In this document: one piece after another, positions 12,001-17,065 of the stretch
How positions within the stretch are numbered: the first letter of the stretch is position 1
How the letters are laid out: the number at the start of each line of letters is the position of its first letter
From: an uncultured Rhodospirillales bacterium
Lineage (GTDB): Bacteria; Pseudomonadota; Alphaproteobacteria; Azospirillales; Azospirillaceae
Direction of reading: 5' to 3'
Assembly: GCA_903920145.1 (NCBI GenBank)
Contig: CAIXKV010000078.1
Coordinates: 1-46,358 of the forward strand
DNA: 46,358 nucleotides
Notes under the pieces: model-generated
The model's input: only the letters and a program-made list of their open reading frames with translations
Databases searched by the model: none
What the model was told of the DNA's origin: nothing
Translations under genes and position numbers: made by a program

Positions 12001-12264
12001 GCCTTGACCTCGAGCCAGCTCGGCGCCCTGACCGCCACTGAACTTGGCGCCCTAACCACCACCCAAATCTCATCCCTGGCGGCAACCCAGATCAGCGGCC
12101 TGACCACCACCACCGTTGCGGGCTTGACCGCCACCACCATCGCCGCCCTGACCACCACAGAACTGGAAGCCTTCACCCCCACTCAGATCAGCGCCTTTAC
12201 CAGCACTCAACTCGGTAGCATGACCGCCGATCAGATCGCGGCCTTGAATGATGCCGCGCTATAA
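3067..12264 (+). CDS. Giant Ser/Thr-rich octapeptide-repeat protein
   Basis: A 3065-residue protein made almost wholly of about 380 copies of an eight-residue unit. The consensus is x-[AG]-L-[ST]-[ST/x]-[TS]-[QE]-[ILVM], for example AALTTTQI or GLTSTEV. Roughly a third of residues are Ser or Thr. Aromatic and basic residues are rare and I saw no Cys. Register is strict for thousands of bases; exceptions are two seven-residue units near the N-terminus and one six-residue unit near 6180. Start is GTG 3067, preceded by a strong GAGAGGGGG ribosome-binding site. No signal peptide, membrane segment, RTX motif or autotransporter barrel is visible, so the export route and location are unknown. The next gene, 69 bp downstream on the same strand, is an OGT-like glycosyltransferase, so I infer O-glycosylation of the repeats. 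I do not recognise the family; such proteins are often loosely labelled adhesin or beta-strand repeat protein. An intracellular scaffold is also possible. Confidence 0.9.
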   Translation: MVSSVSSYTATQILNLSKTTIAGLKAADIAALSATQIGAFSTTEIQELSSAQISWLSTTQMQELATTQIAALTKSQLAFSSSQLSVLLDVQIEALGTDIAALNSTQLRGLTSTEVSALTTDQISALASTQLAALTTTGITGLDDTQIAELTTTQLSGLTAAQVVALSTTQITQLSTNQLAALTTIQLKGLSSTDIGVLSSSQLAALSSTQIGSFNTFQIQGLTGDQIAALTTTQFGALTTTELGGMTTTQIAQLSTTQIAALTGTQLTGLANTGIAALSGDQIAALSTSQVSSLTTTQIRGLTSAEVGALSTAQLGALTSTQMAALSATGLGGLVDTQIATLTTTQLAGLASTQLTALSSTQIDLLSTNQLAALTSTQIKGLTSTGIGTLSTAQISALSTTQVAALAATQIAALSGDQIAALGTTQLGVLTTTQMRGLTSTEVSGLSTIQLGALSSTQIGALSFAGTGGLADTQIAALSTTQLAGLTSTEMSGLSATALGALSTTALAAFSTTQLSGLTSTGIGALSTTQFTALGTSQIAALTTLQVSGLTGDQLGALTGTQLGALTATELGGLTTTQVGLLSSTQISAFTATQIKGLTNTGLAALSGDQLGALTTTQIAALTTAQTRGLTSTVIGALTTTQIGALTATQIAALSAAGINGLADTQIATLSPTQLAGLTPTQMGALSSTAVGALTTTELTTLTTTQLDGLTSTGISALSATQLDILSTKQVASLTASEIKTLSGDQLGALTATELGALTATELGALTATQVGLLSSTQIAALTTTQLQGLTSTGIGALSGDQLGILSTTQLAALISTQLRGLTSTEVGTLTTTQLGALASTQIAALTATGVGGLADTQIAALTTTQLSGLTSTQIVGLSSTAVGALTATELTALSTTQLAGLTSTNIGALSTAQLGLLSTRQIAALTVTQVEGLTSGQLAALAPTQLGALTATELGGLTTTQIGQLSTTQIAALTTTQVRGLTSTGLAVLSTNQLGALTTTQLAALTTNQARGLTSTEVSALTTTQLGAFTATQIGALTGVGGLADTQIAALTTTQLAGLTSTQMAGLSTTAISALTATELAALSTTQLSGLSSTGIGALSTTQFGELSTRQVAALTAAQIADLSNDQLGALISTQVGALTTTELGDLTSTEIGALTTTQLGALSSSQIAALSAAGIAGLVDTQMAALSTTQLAGFTATEMGALSNTALSGLTTSELAALTTTQLSGLTSTSIGALSTAQFGALSAKQIAALSTTQIKGLTSDQLGALTTTQLGALTATELGGLTATEVGGLSTAQIAALSTTQIQGLTSTGLAALSINQLGALSTSQLGALTTTQLGGLTSTEVGALTTTQLATLTATQLGGLSAVGMTGLADTQMAALTTTQLTGLTTTQMAALSTAQMDLLSNTQLVAFTSTQLNALAGSDIAGLSTTQLAALTTTEIAALSTTEISNLSSAEIAALSATQLAALTTTQLAVLTTTEVGALTTTELAALTTRQVAGLTGTEIAALSTTQLGTLAATQMAALSTSEMRGLTSTQVGALTTAQLGALNATQIGALSTTGIAGLTSSQLAALTATQLTGLTATGMGALSTTAVTALTATELAALTSTQIRGLTSTSIAALTTGQLGSLSASQIAQLTTTQVKGLTGTEMGALSTTQLAALTTTQIGALSTTGIGGLTPTQLAGLTTNQIAAMTATQIGGLSQTQIQSLTTGQLAALTTTEMAGLTNTQIAALSTTQTAALTTTQFAALSTTTVSGLSTTEVAGLSTTQLTALTATGIGDLTDSQIAALTPTEIGSLTTTQIKGLTTTQIGDLTTAQLGALTTTQVRALSTTEISGLTSTQVGALTTTQIGAFSTTAIAALTTTAVSGLTTTELAALSTTQLTALTSSQFGALSTSQLATLTSSQLSALSTTELRGLVDTQIAALTATQIGALSATQIAALSTTGISGLTTSEMAALSTTQLAALTATEVGALVDTQMAALNTTQLGALTTTEITALSTTAVSGLTTSELAALSTQQLAALTPAQVGTLAETQISAFSTAQISALSTTGLSGLLDTQMAALSTSQLAALSSSQIAALSTTAISGLTTAEIVALSTTQAAALTTTEISSLATTQIEALTSANLASLTTTQIRGLTATGAGALLPSQIGAFNITQVAALSTTAMGALTSSAVSALTTTQLGALTTTQVAALSTTGVAGLTSTELAALTTRQLQALTPSQFGALSTTQLAALTTTQLGVLTTTEISGLVDTQVAALTATQIAALNTTQIGALSTTGVSGLTSSEIAALSFTQLGELTSTEIGALTTTQMAALSTTQLSALTTTQVKGLTSTELSALTTTQLGALTASQITALTAAEIGGLTSSIVTALTTTQVGALSPTQMAALSPTGITGLTTTQLAALTSRQLAALTATEAGALTTTQLGALTTTQLGVLTTTEMSGLVSSQIAALTTTQLTALSTTQLAALSATAIDGLSSSQIAALTATALGALTATELGNLTITQASELTTADMAALTSTQLNGLTSTEVGALTTTQVDALSPSQLAALGTTGLSGLTSTQVAALTTTQMAALSTTQMAALSTTGIPGLTTTQLAALTTRQLAALTATETGALTSTQVAALTTTQLGLLSPAQISGLSDTQVAALTSTQIAALASTQIAALSPTGISGLTDSQIAALSTTQLGALTATDMAALSTTALAGLTTTNIAALTSTQLESLSATGMAALTTAQIASLTTTQTALLSTTEIGGLVDTQVAALSTAQIAALSTTQIEALSTTGVSGLVDTQIAALTTTQVAALTPTDMAALSTTAISGLTAREFQTLTTTQFMNLSATGITGLSTTLISNLSTTQIGLLSTTEISGLAPAQIAALSTTQFATLTPTQVGALSATGITGLTEGEIDSMTLTQISGLTTSQIGALMTTEIGLFSSTDIAAMTVTQLGALVRMQLRTLSVSQLNALSTTQVSSLGTDQVSNLTATQLSTLTTTQLGALTSSQLGALTATELGALTTTQISSLAATQISGLTTTTVAGLTATTIAALTTTELEAFTPTQISAFTSTQLGSMTADQIAALNDAAL
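3487..11616 (+). repeat. 576-bp (24-octad) higher-order repeats within the octapeptide gene
   Basis: The variant octad with core GL[AVDS]DTQ recurs with fixed spacing. In the first half it starts at 3487, 4063, 4471, 5047, 5623, 6193, 6601 and 7177. Spacings are 576, 408, 576, 576, 570, 408 and 576 bp, that is 24, 17, 24, 24, 24 (minus 2 residues), 17 and 24 octads. In the second half it starts at 8809, 8977, 9217, 9793, 10369 (GLVSSQ variant), 10945, 11281 and 11377, with further 576-bp steps between 9217 and 10945. The 408-bp spacing is 576 minus 168 bp (7 octads), and 168 bp also occurs alone (8809 to 8977). The gene therefore grew by duplication of long blocks as well as single 24-bp units. 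Confidence 0.85.
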
Positions 12265-12265
12265 T

Positions 12266-12302
12266 ACCGGAGAGCCATAATACAGATAGAGTGCCGGTAT
12301 AA
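12266..12302. repeat. Short inverted repeat after the octapeptide gene
   Basis: ATACCGG and CCGGTAT arms enclose a 20-odd-base AT-rich loop. The left side (ATACCGGAGAGCC) resembles the inverted right end of the 146-bp element with substitutions. It lies between the repeat-protein stop and the glycosyltransferase start and could attenuate read-through. Confidence 0.45.
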
Positions 12303-12332
12303 GATAGAGAAAAAGAGAGCGAGCAATTCATC

Positions 12333-14333
12333 ATGACCGACCTATTAACGCCGGCTTTGATTCAATCGATGGCACGAACCTTTACATTAATTGATCTAAT
12401 TCGTACCGCAGAATCTCTGAAGCAAAACGGACCGGAGCGTTCGGTAGAAACGCTTTACGCCATCTGGATTCAATATAATAGTGATCATCCGTTATTATAT
12501 GCTGCTCTTTTTAATTACGCCGTGATTTTATCAGACTCTGGAAATTTACCGATGGCTCGGGAATGTCTTGAGCGGGCCCTTTCACTAAACGCAGAATTCA
12601 CCCCGGCTTACATCAATCTGGGGCGCATTTACGAGCGCCTGGGGGCGACCGGCGCGGCGGTGATGCAATGGTCCACCGTTCTCGAGAAACTGGCCGCCGT
12701 CACCGGCACCGCGATTGCCCATAAAACAACCGCGTTGAACCAGATTGCCCGCACCCTGGAAACTGCCAACGAGGATGACGTCGCCGAAGACAGGCTCCGA
12801 CAAAGCCTGGAACTCGACAGCCACCAACGGGAAGTCGCCCAACATCTTCTGGCGTTGCGGCAACGGCAATGCAAATGGCCGGTGGTCACGCCCTGGGAAC
12901 GGGTGGGGCAAGAAGCCCTGATAACCGGACTCTCACCACTGTCGGCGGCAGCCTATACCGACGACCCACTGCTACACCTCGCGATGGCTTGGCACTACAA
13001 CAAAACCGACGTCGGCTTGCCCGCTGCGGCCCTAACCGAGTGGCCAAAAGCCATGGCAGCCTCTGGCCCGCTGCGGATCGGCTATCTTTCGTCTGATTTA
13101 CGTGAGCATGCCGTCGGCTACCTAATGGCCGATGTTTTCGCCTGCCATGACCGCAGCGCGGTCGAAGTGTTTGCCTATTACTGCGGTCCCGAAGCCCAAG
13201 ACCCAACGCACCGGCGATTCCAGACTACGGCGGATCACTGGCGATCCATCAATGATCTAGACGACGTCGCCGCTGCCCGCCACATTGCCGATGACGGTAT
13301 CCAAATTCTCATTGACCTGAACGGCTATACCCGAGAGGCCCGATTTAAACTGGTGGCGCTCCGACCGGCACCGATCATTGTCAACTGGCTGGGATTTCCC
13401 GGAACCATGGCGAGTCCCTATCACCATTACATCATTGCCGATGACTGGATTATCCCCAAGGACTCCGAGATGTATTATTCGGAACAGGTGCTCCGGCTGC
13501 CCTGTTACCAACCCAACCAGCGCCAACGCACCACCGCGCCGCGTCCGCCCTCTCGAACCGAGGCCGGACTGCCCGAAACCGGAATGGTCTATTGCTGCTT
13601 TAACGGCGCTCACAAGATCACCCGCTTTACCTTCGAACGGTGGTTGACGATTCTGGCCGGGGTTCCTGACAGTGTCCTGTGGCTCCTCAGCAGCACCGAA
13701 GCCACCCACGAACGCTTAAGGCGCACCGCCGCCTTGCATGGGATCGCTCCCAACCGCTTGATCTTCGCCCCCAAACTGGCCAATCCGGATCACCTGTCCC
13801 GGTATCAGTTGGCGGATCTGTTCCTGGACACCACCCCCTACGGAGCCCACACCACGGCGTCGGACGCGCTCTGGGCCGGTGTGCCGGTCTTAACCCTGAA
13901 TGGCCGCTCGTTCGCATCCCGCGTGTGCGGCAGTCTGGTGCGGGCGGCGGGCCTGCCGGACCTCGTCTGCATGACCGCCACGGAGTATGTTGAGCGCGCC
14001 ATAGCCTTGGGTACGGATCCGGTCCAATTGCGCTCTTACCGAGAGCGGCTAGCATCTGGGCGAGACACCTGCACCTTATTCGACACGCCCTTGCTGGTTC
14101 GCCAGCTTGAAGGGCTGTACGCGACCATGTGGCAAAATCGGATCCAGGGAACCCTCCCCCAGCCTGATCTCTCCAATCTTGATGTCTATCTTGAAGTCGG
14201 AACCCAAGCCAAACATGAAGAGATCGAGGTTCAAACCCTTGAAGACTATCATGGCTGGTGGCGGGAAGCCCTGCTCCGCCGGCATCGCTTGCGCCCGATT
14301 GATCCCGATCGCCGGCTTACAGGCGCTCTGTGA
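12333..14333 (+). CDS. TPR / SPINDLY-family (OGT-like, GT41) glycosyltransferase 1
   Basis: A 666-residue predicted cytosolic enzyme that would transfer a sugar, classically GlcNAc from UDP-GlcNAc, to Ser/Thr of proteins. An N-terminal TPR region (about residues 40-190, e.g. NLPMARECLERALSLNAEFT) is followed by the split OGT catalytic domain from about residue 246 (LRIGYLSSDLREHAVGYL). Conserved features are the His in REHAVGY (about residue 257), a Lys in FNGAHKITRFTFERW (about residue 428, aligned by eye with the UDP-binding Lys of OGT), and HTTASDALWAGVPVLTL (His about 506). SRVCGSLVRAAGLPDLV follows as usual. All key residues look intact, so this is the best candidate for an active enzyme. 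It begins 69 bp after the octapeptide-repeat gene on the same strand, preceded by an AAAGAGAGCGAG stretch that can serve as ribosome-binding site. I infer co-transcription and that the repeat protein is its substrate. Confidence 0.9.
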   Translation: MTDLLTPALIQSMARTFTLIDLIRTAESLKQNGPERSVETLYAIWIQYNSDHPLLYAALFNYAVILSDSGNLPMARECLERALSLNAEFTPAYINLGRIYERLGATGAAVMQWSTVLEKLAAVTGTAIAHKTTALNQIARTLETANEDDVAEDRLRQSLELDSHQREVAQHLLALRQRQCKWPVVTPWERVGQEALITGLSPLSAAAYTDDPLLHLAMAWHYNKTDVGLPAAALTEWPKAMAASGPLRIGYLSSDLREHAVGYLMADVFACHDRSAVEVFAYYCGPEAQDPTHRRFQTTADHWRSINDLDDVAAARHIADDGIQILIDLNGYTREARFKLVALRPAPIIVNWLGFPGTMASPYHHYIIADDWIIPKDSEMYYSEQVLRLPCYQPNQRQRTTAPRPPSRTEAGLPETGMVYCCFNGAHKITRFTFERWLTILAGVPDSVLWLLSSTEATHERLRRTAALHGIAPNRLIFAPKLANPDHLSRYQLADLFLDTTPYGAHTTASDALWAGVPVLTLNGRSFASRVCGSLVRAAGLPDLVCMTATEYVERAIALGTDPVQLRSYRERLASGRDTCTLFDTPLLVRQLEGLYATMWQNRIQGTLPQPDLSNLDVYLEVGTQAKHEEIEVQTLEDYHGWWREALLRRHRLRPIDPDRRLTGAL

Positions 14334-14408
14334 TACCGGCGAGCCCTGATACCGGCGAGCCCTGATACTGACACATCGCCGGTATCGGGCTGCGACGGCG
14401 GCCCGAGG
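14334..14408 (-). repeat. Partial palindromic element between convergent glycosyltransferase genes
   Basis: Two consecutive ATACCGGCGAGCCCTG ends are followed by GATACTGACACATCGCCGGT and a CGGGCTGCGACGGCGGCCCG hairpin. This is the inverted right part of the 146-bp element, with the rest missing and the terminal segment duplicated. It lies between the stops of the two convergent genes, where it can fold into a GC-rich hairpin and may serve as a bidirectional terminator. Confidence 0.7.
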
Positions 14409-14415
14409 ATCGGCA

Positions 14416-16797
14416 TCAACCACACACACGCTCCCGCCAAGCCTGCCGGTAGAAGGCCTCCAATGCCGGAACCGCAGAAGCGTTGCGGTCCTGTTGAAAC
14501 ACCATAGAATTGGCACGCAGGATCGTCCGAAGCTGGAACAAAGCGGGGCGATTCTTGGCAAGGGCAACGGCGGTCGCCACATAGTCATCTTCGCTGGCGG
14601 CGGCATAGAGTCCCAACTCGGGACAGGCTGCAACACCCAAGCGAATCAAAGGTAAGCCCATCCATTGCAGCAGGGTGGCGGTGGTTCCGGCGGTGTAGGG
14701 GAATGGATCCAGGACGATATCAATCTCGGTCAGATACTCGAGCCACGCTTCGAACTGGCATTCGGGACGAAGATCCAGGCGTTCGGGTGGAAAACCGAGC
14801 GCAGCCAATTGCTCAAGCCGCTTTTGCGCGGTGTGCTCCCTCTCGACTCCCGGAGCGACCAGCAACAGGCGGGCATCGGGCAACGCCTCGAGAATCCGGA
14901 TCCAGGCTCGTTGTGCGGGGACACTCACTTTAACGAGGCGGCTCACCGAGCCAAAAGTAATCATCCCCTCGAGCCTTGATGTTGAGTCATCAAGTCTGCC
15001 CTCAGACGCCGGGCGGGCGCATCCGCGCCCTTGGCTTCGCGCGCATGGGCGCGCGGGGCCGCCGTCGCGGCCCGATACCGGCAGTGTGTCATCGTTATAG
15101 CTCGCCGGTATCATTCTCTTCCCACGTAAGAAAGGCGGCGGTGACACTTGGGGCAAAGTCGCCGGGGCGGCAAAAGGCAGAATCAGGAGCGCGACCGCCT
15201 CGGTGCTAAATCGAGGCTCGTCACTGTTCTTGGCGCCACTGCGACTGACAAGCCGATAATCGATCCGGGTCAAGCCGGTTGTGCCAGGATAACCGAGGCA
15301 ACTGATCTGCACCGGCGCCGGTTTCGCCGCAAAGACTGGCAACAGATTCCAGGCGGTATGGCCGGCAATATCGACCAAAATATCAATCCGGTCGTGACGG
15401 ATAGTCTCGATCGCCCCGGCAATGTCCTCGAAAGCCAATATCCGCCAATGATCCGCCTTGCCCCGCAACCGGGCGGTCACAGCATCCGTTTTGCGGGGAA
15501 TGTGGTAGCAAAAAATCTCGAACTGCGTTCGATCATGGCCATCAAGCAGAGGTTCAAAGAAAAATGTGACGGCATGATCGCATAAATCGGGAGAAACATA
15601 ACCAATACGCAGTCTTCGCCCCGCCAATTCCGTCTGATCCGGCGGCAGAAAGGCCGGAGTCGGAAAGCGACTTTCCCAGAAACGGCCAAAGGCTTGGTGC
15701 TCAATAAAAACGTCTTCTGGAGAGGTGGCCGCGTCATGCAACAGACAAAAGAGCAGGTTGCTGTGAAGCGCATAACAGTCGGGGTGACGTTGAAGGCCAG
15801 TGCGAAAGACTTTTGCCGCTTCGCCGGTACACCCGGATAACGCCAAAGCCTTACCCAACGCCGCGTAGCTTTCGGTTGAGCCCTGGCTGTCGACCGCAAG
15901 CCGAGCCGTGCGAATGGCGGTGGCCATATCATCGTCTTTAAGCGCAACCTCGCTGCGGAGCAGATTGAGCTTGGGATCGTTGGGGACTTTCCGCAACGCC
16001 CCATCCAGCCAAGCAGCGGCCTCGATGACCCGGCCCATTTCGCATAGACAGCGCGCCAGCCCCAACAGCGAGGGCTGGTGATCGGGATGGTCAACGGAAA
16101 GGCGCAAGAAACGATCGAGAGCATCGGACAGACGCCCTTCGCTCATCAACAGCTCGCCCTCCAGAGAACGCAACTCTACAGTTTTTCCAGCCTCTGGAAC
16201 TCGCGCCAGCACTGCATGAGCCTCAGGCCATTGGCCCTGGCGCAACAGGAGCAATACGGTATTAGCCACCACGTCCGGGCGCGGCCCCAGGTGCGTGAGG
16301 GCCATTCGGTAAGCGTCGCCGGCCTCGGCCAACCGCCCCAACGCCAACAGGCCGTTCGCCAGATTATACCAAGCATGTCCATGCCCCGGCGCCTGTTCAA
16401 CCAGTGTGCGGTAAGCCGCAACGGCTTCGGCGGTTTTCCCCAGCCGCCGCAAGGCCCACGCCAAGTTAAAACGGGCATCCTGGAGATCGGGCCGATCTGC
16501 GAGCTGGCGAGAAAACCACTCGACCGCTTCGACAATCGCTCCGCATTCCAACGCCGCCACGCCGACTTCATAGGCCAGTTCCGGGTGGTGAGGCGTCAGC
16601 GCCGCCGCCTGTTTCAAAATCGCCAGCGCCTCGTTGGACCGACGAGCCTTCAGCAACAGCTTGCCCATCAGCCGCATCCCTTCCACATGCTGCGGCATCA
16701 CCCGCAGCAGCGACTCAAGGGTGGCTATACTATCCGCACCACGACCGGCCAGAGCCTGATCAAGGGCCTCGCGAAAAAGCACATCGGAATGAGTCAT
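14416..16797 (-). CDS. TPR / SPINDLY-family glycosyltransferase 2, interrupted in frame by a repeat element
   Basis: A 793-residue OGT-like protein. About ten TPR-like units fill residues 5-360, followed by a GT41 catalytic domain starting near residue 400 (LRIGYVSPDLCDHAVTFFF, His about 408; VDIAGHTAWN; ISCLGYPGTTG). The second half resumes at ITFGSVSRLVKVSVPAQRAW (Lys about 623). The nucleotide-site loop is divergent (AGTTATLLQWMGLPL instead of GGHTT..LWAG). Residues about 563-612 (SGRDGGPARPCARSQGRG and flanks) are encoded by a copy of the 146-bp palindromic element and are foreign to the family. Removing them gives a normal FLRGKR-MITFGS junction. The insert lies between the two catalytic lobes, so activity is uncertain. 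ATG 16797 is chosen because the longer frame to 16863 starts inside another repeat copy; AAGAGG lies upstream. The gene is convergent with glycosyltransferase 1 and divergent from glycosyltransferase 3. Confidence 0.85.
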   Translation of the reverse strand: MTHSDVLFREALDQALAGRGADSIATLESLLRVMPQHVEGMRLMGKLLLKARRSNEALAILKQAAALTPHHPELAYEVGVAALECGAIVEAVEWFSRQLADRPDLQDARFNLAWALRRLGKTAEAVAAYRTLVEQAPGHGHAWYNLANGLLALGRLAEAGDAYRMALTHLGPRPDVVANTVLLLLRQGQWPEAHAVLARVPEAGKTVELRSLEGELLMSEGRLSDALDRFLRLSVDHPDHQPSLLGLARCLCEMGRVIEAAAWLDGALRKVPNDPKLNLLRSEVALKDDDMATAIRTARLAVDSQGSTESYAALGKALALSGCTGEAAKVFRTGLQRHPDCYALHSNLLFCLLHDAATSPEDVFIEHQAFGRFWESRFPTPAFLPPDQTELAGRRLRIGYVSPDLCDHAVTFFFEPLLDGHDRTQFEIFCYHIPRKTDAVTARLRGKADHWRILAFEDIAGAIETIRHDRIDILVDIAGHTAWNLLPVFAAKPAPVQISCLGYPGTTGLTRIDYRLVSRSGAKNSDEPRFSTEAVALLILPFAAPATLPQVSPPPFLRGKRMIPASYNDDTLPVSGRDGGPARPCARSQGRGCARPASEGRLDDSTSRLEGMITFGSVSRLVKVSVPAQRAWIRILEALPDARLLLVAPGVEREHTAQKRLEQLAALGFPPERLDLRPECQFEAWLEYLTEIDIVLDPFPYTAGTTATLLQWMGLPLIRLGVAACPELGLYAAASEDDYVATAVALAKNRPALFQLRTILRANSMVFQQDRNASAVPALEAFYRQAWRERVCG
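14964..15109 (+). mobile_element. 146-bp palindromic element inserted in frame in glycosyltransferase 2, ATCA target duplication
   Basis: The element starts TCCCCTCGAGCC and ends GCTCGCCGGT. It is flanked by ATCA at 14960-14963 and 15110-15113, so insertion added 150 bp, a multiple of three. Going inward it shows an AGCCTTGATG...ATCAAG hairpin, a GGGCGGGCGC...GCGCCC hairpin, a GCGCGC-ATGG-GCGCGC hairpin, a GGCCGCCGTCGCGGCC hairpin and a terminal ACCGGC...GCCGGT hairpin. On the gene's strand the frame is open throughout. It has no coding capacity of its own, so it must be moved by factors encoded elsewhere, as MITE- or RPE-like elements are. The copy at 34971 has exactly the same length and also 4-bp flanking repeats. 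Confidence 0.85.
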
Positions 16798-16798
16798 A

Positions 16799-16918
16799 CC
16801 GGCGAGCCTCTTGATTGACACATCGCCGGTCTTCGGGCTGCGACCGCCGCCCCGCGCGCTCATGCGTGCGAAGCCAAGGGCGCGAACGCGCCCGCCCAGC
16901 GTCTTGAGGGCGGCGATG
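16799..16918 (-). repeat. Palindromic element copy between glycosyltransferases 2 and 3
   Basis: A diverged, inverted copy: ACCGGCGAGCC end, CATCGCCGGT, a CGGGCTGCGACCGCCGCCCC arm, then GAAGCCAAGGGCGCGAACGC, ending in GTCTTGAGGGCGGC. The left terminal hairpin is missing. It occupies the space directly upstream of both divergent genes, so it may affect their expression. It also produces spurious N-terminal extensions on both, which I excluded from the gene calls. Confidence 0.8.
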
Positions 16919-17065
16919 GCTGGAAAAGTCCGGGAGGATCAGCGCCTTTCCAACAGGCGGATTCTGGTGTCGATCCTCAAGCCTATCCACTATGGTACCG
17001 ATAGGCTCAGACAAGCCTGCTTCGAAACGCCGTTCTGTGCGGAATGCCCATCTGAAAGTGTGCAC

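Noticed and set aside
3291-12182. Many long reverse-strand reading frames across the octapeptide gene (for example 7719-8486 and 10167-10907)
   Set aside because: They are mirror translations of the repeated codons, full of VVRAASW- or GGGQ-type low complexity, with no ribosome-binding sites. They result from the absence of certain codons in the repeat.
3067-12264. CRISPR array or minisatellite explanation for the 24-bp repeats
   Set aside because: Repeats are contiguous, in frame and degenerate at synonymous positions, with no unique spacers of constant size. A single 9.2-kb open frame with a good start fits a protein.
15148-15585. 145-residue forward frame inside glycosyltransferase 2
   Set aside because: It overlaps the catalytic domain on the opposite strand and resembles no family.
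16797-17065. N-terminal extensions of glycosyltransferases 2 and 3 into the shared intergenic region
   Set aside because: The extra residues are encoded by the palindromic element or leader; TPR sequence starts right after ATG 16797 and ATG 17066.
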